DNA from: Lacrimispora defluvii | GTDB lineage: Bacteria; Bacillota; Clostridia; Lachnospirales; Lachnospiraceae | Length of the DNA stretch: 64,000 nt | Direction of reading: 5' to 3' | NCBI GenBank assembly: GCA_013036995.1 | Contig: JAAOXG010000041.1 | Span: 89,643-153,642 of the forward strand | Shown: positions 26,461 through 34,851 of the stretch, piece after piece | How the letters are laid out: the number at the start of each line of letters is the position of its first letter | Numbering within the stretch: the stretch's first letter is position 1 | The notes under the pieces: generated by a model | Database searches by the model: none | Seen by the model: the letters and a program-made list of their open reading frames with translations, nothing else | What the model was told of the DNA's origin: nothing | Position numbers and translations under genes: made by a program

Positions 26461-26524
26461 AAAGAGCCCCGCCTTTTGGGACTCTTTGCCACTTATGCGA
26501 TCCTTGCAAAGCGTCTCTGCTCTA
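26461..26524 (-). promoter_or_regulatory. glnA leader attenuator with ANTAR-type hexaloop hairpin
   Basis: A terminator hairpin (26461-26470 with 26478-26487, 10 bp including one G-U) lies 30 bases before glnA. An alternative pairing CTTTGC/GCAAAG (26484-26489 with 26506-26511) shares bases with its stem, so the two exclude each other. Upstream in the transcript, hairpin 26507-26524 has a six-base loop AGAGAC with A at position 1 and G at position 4, the known ANTAR recognition rule. A second hairpin with 7-base loop AAGGATC spans 26496-26508. Confidence 0.6.
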
Positions 26525-26560
26525 TGGGGAACGAGGTTCCTGAAAACAATAATACCTGGA

Positions 26561-26612
26561 AAAAGGGTGGGCAAACACAGCCTCACTTCATGGACCATCT
26601 TCGCACCACCCC
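26561..26612 (-). terminator. Probable terminator of the metal-efflux operon
   Basis: GGGTGG and CCACCC (6 bp) with a long ~35-base loop, followed on the minus strand by five U residues, about 40 bases beyond the ATPase stop. It may alternatively be the 5' part of the structured glnA leader. Confidence 0.45.
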
Positions 26613-26650
26613 GTCATATGTGTAAAATATAACAGCTGGAAAAAAATTTG

Positions 26651-28528
26651 TCAATGTGTTTTTTCATTCCTGTTTTGATACCGGAGTGCCCGGACTGCAT
26701 TTAATATAGCAAGCACAGAAACGCCTACATCCCCGAAAACAGCGGCCCACATGGTTGCAATTCCCGCTGCTGAAAGGATCAGAATCAGCACCTTCACACC
26801 AATGGCAAAAATAATATTCTGCTTTACAATTCCCACTGTTTTTCTGGCAATCAGGATTGTATCAACCAGTTTCGTAAGCTCATCGGTCATAATTACCACG
26901 TCTGCCGCTTCCACGGCTGCATCAGAGCCAATCTGGCCCATGGCAATTCCTACATCAGCACAGGCAAGAACCGGTGCATCGTTGATTCCGTCTCCAACAA
27001 ATGCAAGTGCTGCATCCTTATGCTTCTTTGACAGTAGCTCTTCCACCTTGCCTACTTTATCTCCGGGAAGAAGACCTCCATGAACCTCATCAAGTCCAAG
27101 CTTTTCCCCCACCAGTTTTCCTACCTCAGGTTTGTCGCCGGTAAGCATCACTAATTTTTTCACTCCAGCTGTTCTTAAGCCCTTTAAAGCTTCCGGAACA
27201 TCCTCCCTGATGGTATCTGAAATCGTTACACTGCCCAGATACGTGTTCTTATCTGCTATATAAAGCGTTGTTCCTGCCATGGAATCTGCTGCATTTACAG
27301 CAATCCCCTGTCTTTCCATAAGTCTGGCATTCCCAATATAAAGCTCTCTTTCCTTATTCTGTGTATAAACGCTTGTTTTTACTCCAAATCCTGCAATTTC
27401 TTCCGCACCGCCTACCATGGACGGATCAAGTGCTTTCCCGTAAGCTTCTTTTACCGAATGGGCAATTGGGTGATTGGAATGAAATTCACCATAGGCAGCA
27501 AGCTCTAAGAGCTCCTCTTTTGTTCCTGCAAGCGGATCCACACTGGTAACCTGGAATTTTCCGGTTGTTAACGTTCCTGTTTTATCAAAAACCACCGTAT
27601 CCAGATTTGCCATGGCTTCCAGATAGTTGCTCCCCTTTAACAGAATTCCCTGGCCAGAGGCCGCTCCAAGTCCTCCAAAAAAGCTTAATGGAACGGATAT
27701 TACCAGTGCACAGGGACAGGAAACAACTAAAAAGCTGCAGGCACGGTAAATCCAGGTTCCCCAGTCACCGGTGAATAAAGGCGGAATAACTCCAAGCATT
27801 AAGGCAAGCACTACGACAACAGGCGTATAGACTCTTGCAAATCTTGTGATAAAGTTTTCTGCTCTGGCCTTTCTCGAACTGGCATTCTCCACCAGTTCCA
27901 GGATCTTGGCAACTGTGGAATCATCAAAAAGTCTGGTAACGCGAACCTCCAAAACGCCACTTAAATTAATGGAACCGCTTATAACCGGATCATTCTCTTT
28001 GATCTCCACAGGCATGGATTCCCCGGTTAATGCTTTGGTATCAAGACTGCTGCTTCCTTTTACCACAACTCCGTCAAGCGGCACTTTTTCTCCTGGCTTT
28101 ACTACGATAATATCGTCAACTTCCACTTCATAGGGATCTACCTTCTCCTCCGCTCCATCACGAAGCAGATTGGCATATTCCGGATTAATGTCCATAAGAT
28201 CTGTTATGGATTTTCTTGACCTGTTTACTGCATAATCGTTAAACAGCTCGCCGATCTGATAAAACAACATAACGCCCACTGCTTCTTCCAGAGCTCCGAT
28301 TCCGATAGCTCCAAAGGTTGCCACTGACATTAAAAAGTTTTCATCAAAGAACTGACCATTCTTTATATTTCTTACTGCTCTTAAGGGGATATCATAGCCT
28401 GCAGCCAGGTAAGAGATAATAAATAATATCCAATACCAGAAAACTTTTCCTTCAGCCGCCATGGCAAGCCCAAAGAATACGGCACTTATGACCAGTCTGA
28501 TTCCCATGATTTTCTGTTTCTTTGTCAT
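26651..28528 (-). CDS. Heavy-metal translocating P-type ATPase (Zn/Cd/Pb class)
   Basis: 625 residues. Visible are the actuator loop LTGESMPV, the metal-channel motif VVSCPCALV, phosphorylation motif DKTGTLTTG, the HP motif SNHPIAHSV and the hinge VGDGINDAPVLA. The last membrane helices carry a Lys in IGVKVLIL and Asp-x-Gly in FGDVGVS, which in P1B ATPases marks the Zn/Cd/Pb subgroup and not the copper one. The usual N-terminal HMA domain is missing and is supplied by the separate 74-residue protein encoded 15 bp upstream. It exports divalent metal from the cytoplasm. Confidence 0.93.
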   Translation of the reverse strand: MTKKQKIMGIRLVISAVFFGLAMAAEGKVFWYWILFIISYLAAGYDIPLRAVRNIKNGQFFDENFLMSVATFGAIGIGALEEAVGVMLFYQIGELFNDYAVNRSRKSITDLMDINPEYANLLRDGAEEKVDPYEVEVDDIIVVKPGEKVPLDGVVVKGSSSLDTKALTGESMPVEIKENDPVISGSINLSGVLEVRVTRLFDDSTVAKILELVENASSRKARAENFITRFARVYTPVVVVLALMLGVIPPLFTGDWGTWIYRACSFLVVSCPCALVISVPLSFFGGLGAASGQGILLKGSNYLEAMANLDTVVFDKTGTLTTGKFQVTSVDPLAGTKEELLELAAYGEFHSNHPIAHSVKEAYGKALDPSMVGGAEEIAGFGVKTSVYTQNKERELYIGNARLMERQGIAVNAADSMAGTTLYIADKNTYLGSVTISDTIREDVPEALKGLRTAGVKKLVMLTGDKPEVGKLVGEKLGLDEVHGGLLPGDKVGKVEELLSKKHKDAALAFVGDGINDAPVLACADVGIAMGQIGSDAAVEAADVVIMTDELTKLVDTILIARKTVGIVKQNIIFAIGVKVLILILSAAGIATMWAAVFGDVGVSVLAILNAVRALRYQNRNEKTH

Positions 28529-28543
28529 AACTGCTCCTTTTGC

Positions 28544-28768
28544 TTACCGAAGAACTTTAAATTCTGCTTCCGGTTCAATCTTATAGGCTGTTTTTCTGGC
28601 TGCTTCCATAATCTCATCCACTTTTTCTTCTGAAACTTCCATGGTTAATCTCTGTGTCATAAAGCTTAAGGATGCGCTTTCCACACCATTTAATTTTTTA
28701 ACCTCTTCTTCAATTTTAGCTGCACAGTTTGCACAGCAAAGGCCCTCTAATTTCACTATTTTTTTCAT
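28544..28768 (-). CDS. Heavy-metal-associated (HMA) domain protein
   Basis: 74 residues forming one beta-alpha-beta-beta-alpha-beta HMA fold, with metal-binding CxxC in GLCCANCAAKIEEEV (about residues 11-18). It is probably a metallochaperone or detached N-terminal domain for the ATPase encoded next. An extra Cys directly before the motif (CCANC) is typical of Zn/Cd-type HMA domains. Confidence 0.92.
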   Translation of the reverse strand: MKKIVKLEGLCCANCAAKIEEEVKKLNGVESASLSFMTQRLTMEVSEEKVDEIMEAARKTAYKIEPEAEFKVLR

Positions 28769-28807
28769 CTTTCCTCTTCTCCTTTTCTCTCTATTTGATG
28801 TGAATCC

Positions 28808-29188
28808 TTATTCGTTTATATGCTCCATTCCCTGAGCCAGAATGGTTTGTATATGACTATCCGCCAGAGAATAAAAAACGGTCTTTCCTTCTCTTTTAAA
28901 TTTCACCAGGCGCATCTGCTTTAACACACGAAGCTGATGGGAAATAGCCGACTGCCCCATCGAAAGCAGATTGGCAATGTCACAGACACACATCTGGGAC
29001 TGGCTGAGCACATAAAGAATTCTGATTCTCGTTGGATCGCCAAAAATTTTAAAAAAATCTGCAAGATCCATGAGCTGCTGCTCTTTTGGCATCGCTTTTA
29101 ATACCTGATTTACAACATTCTCATGAACACAGATATAATCACACTGATCGATATCTCCATCACCAATGTTTTTCACTTCTTCTGCCAT
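28808..29188 (-). CDS. ArsR/SmtB family metal-sensing repressor
   Basis: 126 residues, winged helix (MCVCDIANLLSMGQSAISHQLRVLK). Two metal sites can be read: the alpha-3 pair CVC, and the alpha-5 set Asp-x-His ... His-x-x-Glu in DSHIQTILAQGMEHINE, which matches the zinc site of SmtB/CzrA-type sensors. It probably represses its own operon with the HMA protein and ATPase and releases on Zn or Cd. The promoter and operator lie just upstream (29203-29263). Confidence 0.93.
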   Translation of the reverse strand: MAEEVKNIGDGDIDQCDYICVHENVVNQVLKAMPKEQQLMDLADFFKIFGDPTRIRILYVLSQSQMCVCDIANLLSMGQSAISHQLRVLKQMRLVKFKREGKTVFYSLADSHIQTILAQGMEHINE

Positions 29189-29202
29189 CTGATACCTCCT
29201 TA

Positions 29203-29238
29203 CATATTAATATGTGAATAACTGTTCATATGTTAATA
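29203..29238. promoter_or_regulatory. ArsR/SmtB-type operator
   Basis: The core ATATGTGAATA-AC-TGTTCATATG (about 29210-29232) is the imperfect 12-2-12 dyad that CadC/SmtB proteins bind; flanking AATAT repeats extend it. It overlaps the -10 box of the ArsR promoter. Confidence 0.8.
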
Positions 29239-29263
29239 TTATCATTATTTAATAATTTGTCAA
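29236..29263 (-). promoter_or_regulatory. Promoter of the metal-efflux operon
   Basis: Minus-strand TTGACA (29258-29263), 16-base spacer, TAATAT (29236-29241), overlapping the operator and about 48 bases from the ArsR start. Confidence 0.65.
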
Positions 29264-29281
29264 GTACCTTTTGCCAGGGTA

Positions 29282-29310
29282 TTGACACTTTTTTCCTGTG
29301 ATGATAGACT
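29282..29310 (+). promoter_or_regulatory. Promoter of the ABC-2 exporter operon
   Basis: TTGACA (29282-29287), 17-base spacer, TAGACT (29305-29310). It stands back to back with the ArsR promoter. Confidence 0.6.
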
Positions 29311-29549
29311 ATAAGTCCTTTTCCATATCTAAACTCACATCTTAATTCAGGAAAAGAGAATATTGATACCACGGTAGAGTCCCCGGAATGAAATCCGGAG
29401 AGTTGTGCTGGCTGTTTCGCCTGCACTGACCGCTTGGAAAGATATTAGAACGTTCTGACCAGTTATGACAGACCTCTTCCCTTTTACGGCAGGAGCTGTC
29501 CGCTGCAGGAATGAACCGTTCACAAATATTACTACCAGGAGGAATTTTT
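29311..29549 (+). other. Long untranslated leader of the ABC-2 operon
   Basis: About 240 bases separate the promoter from the ATG at 29550. Short hairpins CCGGA-ATGAAA-TCCGG (near 29392) and GCAGGAGCTGTCCGCTGC (near 29490) are present. No riboswitch class was recognised and no terminator with a U-run was seen. A leader this long without a gene may carry a regulatory RNA. Confidence 0.4.
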
Positions 29550-30350
29550 ATGATTCAAGTGGAACACATGAACAAGACGTTCAAAGTCACAAGAAGAAGT
29601 GCCGGATTTTCCAATGCGGTAAAGGCGCTTTTTCACAAGGAGACCGACACGGTCCATGCTCTGTCCGATATTTCCTTTTCCATCGGAGACGGAGAGATGG
29701 TAGGCTATATTGGCCCCAACGGTGCCGGAAAAAGCTCCACCATTAAAATTTTAAGCGGCATTTTAACTCCGGATAATGGGACGTGCCTGATTAACGGCCG
29801 GATTCCATGGAAGGACAGAAGGGAACATGTAAAGGACATCGGCGTTGTATTCGGTCAGCGCACCCAGCTTTGGTGGGATGTTCCTGTAATTGATTCCTTT
29901 GAACTGCTCCGCGACATCTACGAGATCCCCAGTCACCAATACTTAACTACATTAGAAGAACTCACGGAACTTCTTGCACTGGAAGAGATTATTAAAACTC
30001 CTGCAAGACAGCTTTCTCTGGGTCAGCGCATGCGCTGCGAAATCGCGGCCTCTCTTCTCCATACCCCAAAAATCCTTTTTCTTGATGAACCCACCATTGG
30101 ACTGGATGCCGTATCAAAGCTGGCAGTCCGGGATTTTATCAGAAAGCTGAACCGGATCCACAAAACTACAGTTCTTCTTACCACTCATGACATGCAGGAT
30201 ATTGATGCACTTGCAGACAGGGTTCTGCTGATCGGGAAAGGCCGGCTTTTATTGGACGGAACTCTTTCTGATTTAAAATCCCGTTGTGAGCCCCCATGCG
30301 CCACCCTGGATGAGATTATAGCCTCCCTTTACCGGGAATTTCAGATTTAG
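29550..30350 (+). CDS. ABC transporter ATP-binding protein (ABC-2 exporter)
   Basis: 266 residues from ATG 29550 (AGGAGGA 6 bases upstream). Walker A is GPNGAGKSS (about residues 59-67), the signature is LSLGQRMRCE, Walker B is ILFLDEPTIGLD and the switch His is in LLTTHDMQD. The N-terminal stretch with FKVTRR and a long loop before HALSDISF is typical for the ATPases paired with DUF990-type permeases. It powers the two membrane proteins encoded next (11- and 12-bp gaps). Substrate unknown; related systems export drugs or lipids. Confidence 0.92.
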   Translation: MIQVEHMNKTFKVTRRSAGFSNAVKALFHKETDTVHALSDISFSIGDGEMVGYIGPNGAGKSSTIKILSGILTPDNGTCLINGRIPWKDRREHVKDIGVVFGQRTQLWWDVPVIDSFELLRDIYEIPSHQYLTTLEELTELLALEEIIKTPARQLSLGQRMRCEIAASLLHTPKILFLDEPTIGLDAVSKLAVRDFIRKLNRIHKTTVLLTTHDMQDIDALADRVLLIGKGRLLLDGTLSDLKSRCEPPCATLDEIIASLYREFQI

Positions 30351-30361
30351 GAGGGGGCAAG

Positions 30362-31165
30362 ATGAAAAAATACTGGTCTTTTTTCCGCATTCGTTTTATC
30401 CGGGGATTGCAATACCGTACTGCCGCCCTTTCCGGAATGGTGACACAATTTGTATGGGGATCCATGGAGATCCTTTTATTCCGGGCGTTCTACCAGGCTT
30501 CCCCCGAAAGCTTCCCCATGACCTTTGAAGCGCTGTCCACTTATGTGTGGCTCCAGCAGGCATTTCTGGCTCTTTATATGGTCTGGTTCTGGGAATCAGA
30601 GCTTTTCAATTCCGTTGCAACCGGAGATGTGGCCTATGAATTATGCAGGCCGGTACGCCTTTATGATATGTGGTTTGTCAGAGGTCTGGCAGTCCGGCTT
30701 TCCAAAGCAGTGCTGCGCTGTATGCCCATCCTGATATTTTCCTGGTTTCTTCCTGCTCCCTACGGACTTACGCTGCCAGGAGATGTGAAAATCTGGGCAA
30801 TTACAATTTTGTCCATGACACTGGGACTGCTTCTCATTGTGGCTTTTAACATGATTATTTATATGTCCGTGTTTTACACCGTTTCTCCACAGGGGATTAA
30901 ACTGTTTGTTTCCTCTTTAGCGGATTTATTAAGCGGTTCCGTTATACCGATTCCTTTTCTTCCCGACCATGTCCGGACGATTGTGGAATTTCTTCCCTTT
31001 GCCTCTGCGCAGAATGTTCCATTCCGGATCTTTGCCGGAGATATTACAGGACCCGATCTTACCATCAGCATCTTAAAACAGACATTCTGGCTGTTTGCTT
31101 TTATACTCATCGGACGGTATCTGGAAAAGCGGGCATTAAAACGGGTTGTCATACAGGGCGGTTGA
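30362..31165 (+). CDS. ABC-2 type permease
   Basis: 267 residues, six predicted membrane segments with a cytoplasmic charged loop, and no substrate-binding domain. The style (MKKYWSFFRIRFIRGLQYRTA, then VATGDVAYELCRPV) is that of ABC-2/DUF990 permeases. AGGAGGGGG precedes the ATG. It forms a heterodimer with the next permease, since the two are related in size and layout but not identical. Confidence 0.85.
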   Translation: MKKYWSFFRIRFIRGLQYRTAALSGMVTQFVWGSMEILLFRAFYQASPESFPMTFEALSTYVWLQQAFLALYMVWFWESELFNSVATGDVAYELCRPVRLYDMWFVRGLAVRLSKAVLRCMPILIFSWFLPAPYGLTLPGDVKIWAITILSMTLGLLLIVAFNMIIYMSVFYTVSPQGIKLFVSSLADLLSGSVIPIPFLPDHVRTIVEFLPFASAQNVPFRIFAGDITGPDLTISILKQTFWLFAFILIGRYLEKRALKRVVIQGG

Positions 31166-31177
31166 AAGGAGAATACC

Positions 31178-31963
31178 ATGAATTCAGTCAGGCTTTACGT
31201 TAATTTTTTTCTCATGCATCTAAAAAGCATGATGCAGCACAAAGTTTCATTTCTTATGACTTTAATCGGGCAGTTTTTAATCTCCTTTAATGTCTTTTTA
31301 GGAGTCTATTTTATGATGACCCGCTTCCACCAGGTGAACGGATTTTCTTACAGCGAAGTGCTTTTGTGTTTTTCCATTACTCTTATGGCTTTTACACTGG
31401 CGGAAACCGTTTTCCGAAGTCTGGATACCTTTGAAACCATAATTGGGAACGGAGAATTTGACCGTATTTTGCTCCGTCCGAAAAACAGCCTGTTTCTGGT
31501 TCTATGCAGCAAGGTGGACTTAACCAGATTTGGACGGCTTATTCAGGCGATTGTCATGCTGGTTTATGGGATTTGCTACAGCTCCATAAACTGGACACCC
31601 CTTCGGTGCCTTCTCGTAGTACTGATGATTTTAGGAGGTGTCTGTGTTTTTGGAGCCATTTACCTGATTTTTGCATGCTTATGCTTTTTTACTCTGGAGG
31701 GACTGGAATTTATGAATGTATTTACAGACGGAGCCAGGGAATATGGGAAATATCCCATCGGGATTTATGGGAAAACCGTTCTTTTAATTTGTACTTACCT
31801 GGTTCCCTTTGCTCTGTTCCAGTATTATCCTTTTTTATATCTGACGGGGAAATCAGACAACCCGTGGTACAGTCTGCTGCCGCTTTTTAGTGCCCTTTTT
31901 CTCATTCCTGCATTTCTTTTATGGAAATTCGGGTTAAGGCACTATCAGTCCACCGGCTCATGA
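31178..31963 (+). CDS. ABC-2 type permease, DUF990-like
   Basis: 261 residues, six predicted membrane segments. The motif NGEFDRILLRPKNSLF (about residues 91-106) corresponds to the region conserved in DUF990 permeases, paralleling TGDVAYELCRPVRLY of the preceding gene. It is the last gene of the operon, followed by a strong terminator. Probably the second half of an exporter channel. Confidence 0.85.
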   Translation: MNSVRLYVNFFLMHLKSMMQHKVSFLMTLIGQFLISFNVFLGVYFMMTRFHQVNGFSYSEVLLCFSITLMAFTLAETVFRSLDTFETIIGNGEFDRILLRPKNSLFLVLCSKVDLTRFGRLIQAIVMLVYGICYSSINWTPLRCLLVVLMILGGVCVFGAIYLIFACLCFFTLEGLEFMNVFTDGAREYGKYPIGIYGKTVLLICTYLVPFALFQYYPFLYLTGKSDNPWYSLLPLFSALFLIPAFLLWKFGLRHYQSTGS

Positions 31964-31969
31964 TTCAAT

Positions 31970-32014
31970 AAAAATGCATCCCCACGGTTTTTTCAGACCA
32001 TGGGGATGCATTTT
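31970..32014. terminator. Bidirectional rho-independent terminator
   Basis: AAAATGCATCCCCACGG ... CCATGGGGATGCATTTT with A- and T-runs on both sides, between the convergent ABC-2 operon and the NifX-like gene. Confidence 0.9.
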
Positions 32015-32036
32015 ATTATCCCATTATTTGATTGCA

Positions 32037-32432
32037 TTAATGTCCGCAGCTCTCTCCGTGATGGTGATGACCACAATCGTGATCTTCACTTTCCTCATGA
32101 TGATGGCTGCAAAGAGTATCCGGATCAAACTGAAGGCTTCCTGACAGCAGGGAATTCACCGCCTCATCAGCATTTCCTTCCACCCCCGGATATAACTTGA
32201 TTCCGGCTTCTGACAGAGCATTTCTCGCTCCTGCTCCAATCCCACCGCAAATAAGAGTTTTTACACCCAGTCTGGTCAGAAAACCTGCCAGGGCACCGTG
32301 ACCGTCTCCATTGGTATCCGCAATATCCTGTGATATTACATTTTTGTCTTCCACCTCATAGATTTTAAACTGTGTGGTTTGTCCAAAATGCTGAAATACA
32401 TTTCCTCTGTCATAAGTAACCGCAATTTTCAT
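32037..32432 (-). CDS. NifB/NifX (dinitrogenase iron-molybdenum cofactor) domain protein with His-rich tail
   Basis: 131 residues. Residues 1-100 are a NifX-like RNase-H fold (MKIAVTYDRGNVFQHFGQT ... ICGGIGAGARNALSEAGI). The C-terminal ~25 residues are rich in His, Cys and Asp (CSHHHEESEDHDCGHHHHG), a probable metal-binding tail. Such stand-alone proteins are common in anaerobes without nitrogenase and may handle an Fe-S or molybdenum cofactor. No nif gene is nearby. Monocistronic. Confidence 0.85.
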   Translation of the reverse strand: MKIAVTYDRGNVFQHFGQTTQFKIYEVEDKNVISQDIADTNGDGHGALAGFLTRLGVKTLICGGIGAGARNALSEAGIKLYPGVEGNADEAVNSLLSGSLQFDPDTLCSHHHEESEDHDCGHHHHGESCGH

Positions 32433-32491
32433 AGCAAGACCTCCTGTTATTTAGTAAATGACTCACTATGGATATCATAGAATCATTTTCG

Positions 32492-33859
32492 TCATATGTC
32501 AATAACTTTTGTCCCTTTCTGTATGATTCGCCCAAACAAAGTTGTAAAAACGAATATGGATACCATTACGCTTATAAAATCTGAGATTGGTTCTGTGTAA
32601 AAAATATAATTAACTCCCAGCCATGCAGGCAGTAACACCGCCCCAAGAAGGAAAATTGTCTTTCGGAACATGGAAAGTGAAATTGCTGCTTTTGCCGCCC
32701 CCAGACCGGTGAATCCATCTACAATTACGTACTGTAGTGCCAAAGGGATTATCCCCATGGTATAGATCTTTATCCCACTGACAGTCAGATCAACATATGC
32801 CTGATCCCGTGTGAAAATATGTACAAAGACCTGGGGAACCGTATGAGCAATCAGGAACATCACTGTGGTAAAACCAACTGCCAGAAGGGCAATATAGCGC
32901 TCTGCCTGTCTGATCCGCTCCGGCCTTTCTGCCCCTAAATTATAACCCAGAATGGTCTGGGTCCCTGTTGTAATACCTCCAAGAGGCATGGTTACTATTA
33001 ACATAAAGCTCTGCACAATGGTCATGCAGGTAAGAAGCTTTTCTGCGCTGCCCTCACCCCCATAATGCATGATCACTGTATTTAACGAAATGATAAGCAC
33101 GTTATCAAATGCAATAATGAGGAACGGGGAAAGCCCCAGTGTGAGAATTCTCTTCATCACTTCTAAGTCATACCCCTGAAAGGTTATGCGAATGGGTGGG
33201 ATTTTACCAAAAAGAAATCGAAGAACATAGATACAGGATATCACCTGGGACAGAACGGTTGCGATAGCAGCCCCTTTTACTCCCATTCCAAAAACAAAAA
33301 TAAAAACAGGATCCAGGATTATATTGCTCACTGCTCCACAGACCACGGATTTCATAGCTGTCCTGGCATATCCCTGACTTACAATGAACGGATTTAACCC
33401 TGCGGAAAGCAATGCAAACACCGTTCCGGTAAGATATACGGTAAGATATTCATCTGCATAGGGAAATACCGTCTTTCCCGCACCGAACCACATGAGAAGG
33501 TGGTCTTTCAACAGAAAGGAGACCGCTGTGATAAGAACGGAAAAAGTCAATAAGAGCAGGAAGCAGTTGGCCAGAATCTGGCTGGCAGCTCTCTGGTTTT
33601 TTTCTCCCAGACGAATGCTCATAAGGGGAGATCCTCCTGCTCCCACTAAAAAAGCAAAAGAAGAAATCAGGGTCACAATGGGACCGCAGATTCCAACTCC
33701 TGCCAGGGCGATTTCCCCGACCGCCGGGATATTTCCAATATACATACGGTCTACGATACTATATAAAACACTGACAAACTGAGCCAGCATGGAGGGGATT
33801 GCAAGCCTCCATACCAGCCCTTTTATATGATCTGAATTTAAATCGTTTTCTTTTTTCAC
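32492..33859 (-). CDS. MATE family efflux transporter
   Basis: 455 residues, 12 membrane segments in two homologous halves (VLYSIVDRMYIGNIPAVGEIALAG in the first; LGYNLGAERPERIRQAERY in the second), the normal MATE size. It exports drugs or metabolites in exchange for Na+ or H+. It is 11 bases downstream of the GH25 gene, so it may be in its transcript; the pairing has no clear functional logic. Confidence 0.92.
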   Translation of the reverse strand: MKKENDLNSDHIKGLVWRLAIPSMLAQFVSVLYSIVDRMYIGNIPAVGEIALAGVGICGPIVTLISSFAFLVGAGGSPLMSIRLGEKNQRAASQILANCFLLLLTFSVLITAVSFLLKDHLLMWFGAGKTVFPYADEYLTVYLTGTVFALLSAGLNPFIVSQGYARTAMKSVVCGAVSNIILDPVFIFVFGMGVKGAAIATVLSQVISCIYVLRFLFGKIPPIRITFQGYDLEVMKRILTLGLSPFLIIAFDNVLIISLNTVIMHYGGEGSAEKLLTCMTIVQSFMLIVTMPLGGITTGTQTILGYNLGAERPERIRQAERYIALLAVGFTTVMFLIAHTVPQVFVHIFTRDQAYVDLTVSGIKIYTMGIIPLALQYVIVDGFTGLGAAKAAISLSMFRKTIFLLGAVLLPAWLGVNYIFYTEPISDFISVMVSIFVFTTLFGRIIQKGTKVIDI

Positions 33860-33870
33860 TTATAACTCCA

Positions 33871-34830
33871 TTATTTGGTCTGATTTGTTATCTCACCCTG
33901 AGAACCAAAGGTATAAGATACATTGTCTATCTCCATGGTCTTATCATGAACCACCATTCCATTGGAATCCAGATAATACCACGTTCCATCCGGTTGAATC
34001 CAGCCGGTCTGTCTTTCATAGTTTTTCATGTAATACCGTTCCCCGTCAATGGTTTTAAAGCCATCTGCCGGAATTATGGTACCGTAATCTGCAAAGGATA
34101 ATTCGATGGTAACATCGCCATCGATTCCTGCCACCCTTCCTTTATCCGTACACTGCCAGATGGTTCTGTTTTGATAATCATTGACCGTTCCGTATCTGGC
34201 ATACCATACATCATAGGGAACCTGGCTCATATCGATATGAAGAGACAGCCATTTATTATTTGCATAGACAATGGGGCGATAGCCCGCATCTGCAATGGTT
34301 TTACAGAATGCGTTGATATTATCCGTAATCTGCTGTTTGGAAAGCTTATTATCAAGAAGATACTGGGATTCCACGTCATAAGCAATTGGATAGGAAATTT
34401 TATAATCCTTTACCTGACGCAGCACATACTTTGCTTCTTCCACTGCAGTTTGTGTATCAAGAGCCTGGGTATAAAAAAATACGCCGGTTTTAAGCCCATT
34501 TTCCGAAGCATGCTTCATATTCTCTGAAAAATAGGGATCCATATCATTGAGATAACCGATCCGCACCATAGCAAAAGAAACTCCGTCCTCTGCCACCTTC
34601 TTCCAGTCAATCCCTCCATTTGCCTCATTCTGCCTGTTCTGATATTTGGTCACTGTAATGCCCTTTGCTAAAACTCCTGTAATGGGATTACCGGATGCAT
34701 CAATGTATTGTCCGTTCTCCAGTTTCCAGGCTTCAGCCGAATAACCATTTAAAGGGGTAGCAAATGCCTCTGAAGCCATAAGACATGCAATCAGATAAGC
34801 GGCGATCTTCAATCTTATGTTTTTTTTCAT
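33871..34830 (-). CDS. Secreted GH25 muramidase with cell-wall-binding repeats
   Basis: 319 residues from ATG 34830 (GGAGGA 6 bases upstream). A signal peptide (about 1-32) is followed by a GH25 barrel (about 50-250) and then CW_binding_1-type aromatic repeats (GERYYMKNYERQTGWIQ, GTWYYLDSNGMVV). The Asp-x-Glu catalytic pair is present at Asp152 and Glu154 (AYDVES). The family's first conserved Asp, normally in G-(I/V)-D-(V/I)-S, is Thr59 here (KGITVTKYQ), so activity may be altered. It would cleave the MurNAc-GlcNAc bond outside the cell. Confidence 0.87.
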   Translation of the reverse strand: MKKNIRLKIAAYLIACLMASEAFATPLNGYSAEAWKLENGQYIDASGNPITGVLAKGITVTKYQNRQNEANGGIDWKKVAEDGVSFAMVRIGYLNDMDPYFSENMKHASENGLKTGVFFYTQALDTQTAVEEAKYVLRQVKDYKISYPIAYDVESQYLLDNKLSKQQITDNINAFCKTIADAGYRPIVYANNKWLSLHIDMSQVPYDVWYARYGTVNDYQNRTIWQCTDKGRVAGIDGDVTIELSFADYGTIIPADGFKTIDGERYYMKNYERQTGWIQPDGTWYYLDSNGMVVHDKTMEIDNVSYTFGSQGEITNQTK

Positions 34831-34851
34831 AGTATCCTCCAATTACTGCTT

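Noticed and set aside
26530..26640. T-box or known riboswitch in the glnA leader
   Set aside because: The GGGTGG element lacks the T-box consensus that should follow it, and no specifier hairpin was found. The ANTAR-type attenuator explains the leader better.
29226..29426. 66-codon minus frame in the ArsR/ABC-2 divergent space
   Set aside because: It covers the ABC-2 promoter and leader, lacks a ribosome site and ends in the ArsR promoter; the protein has no family character.
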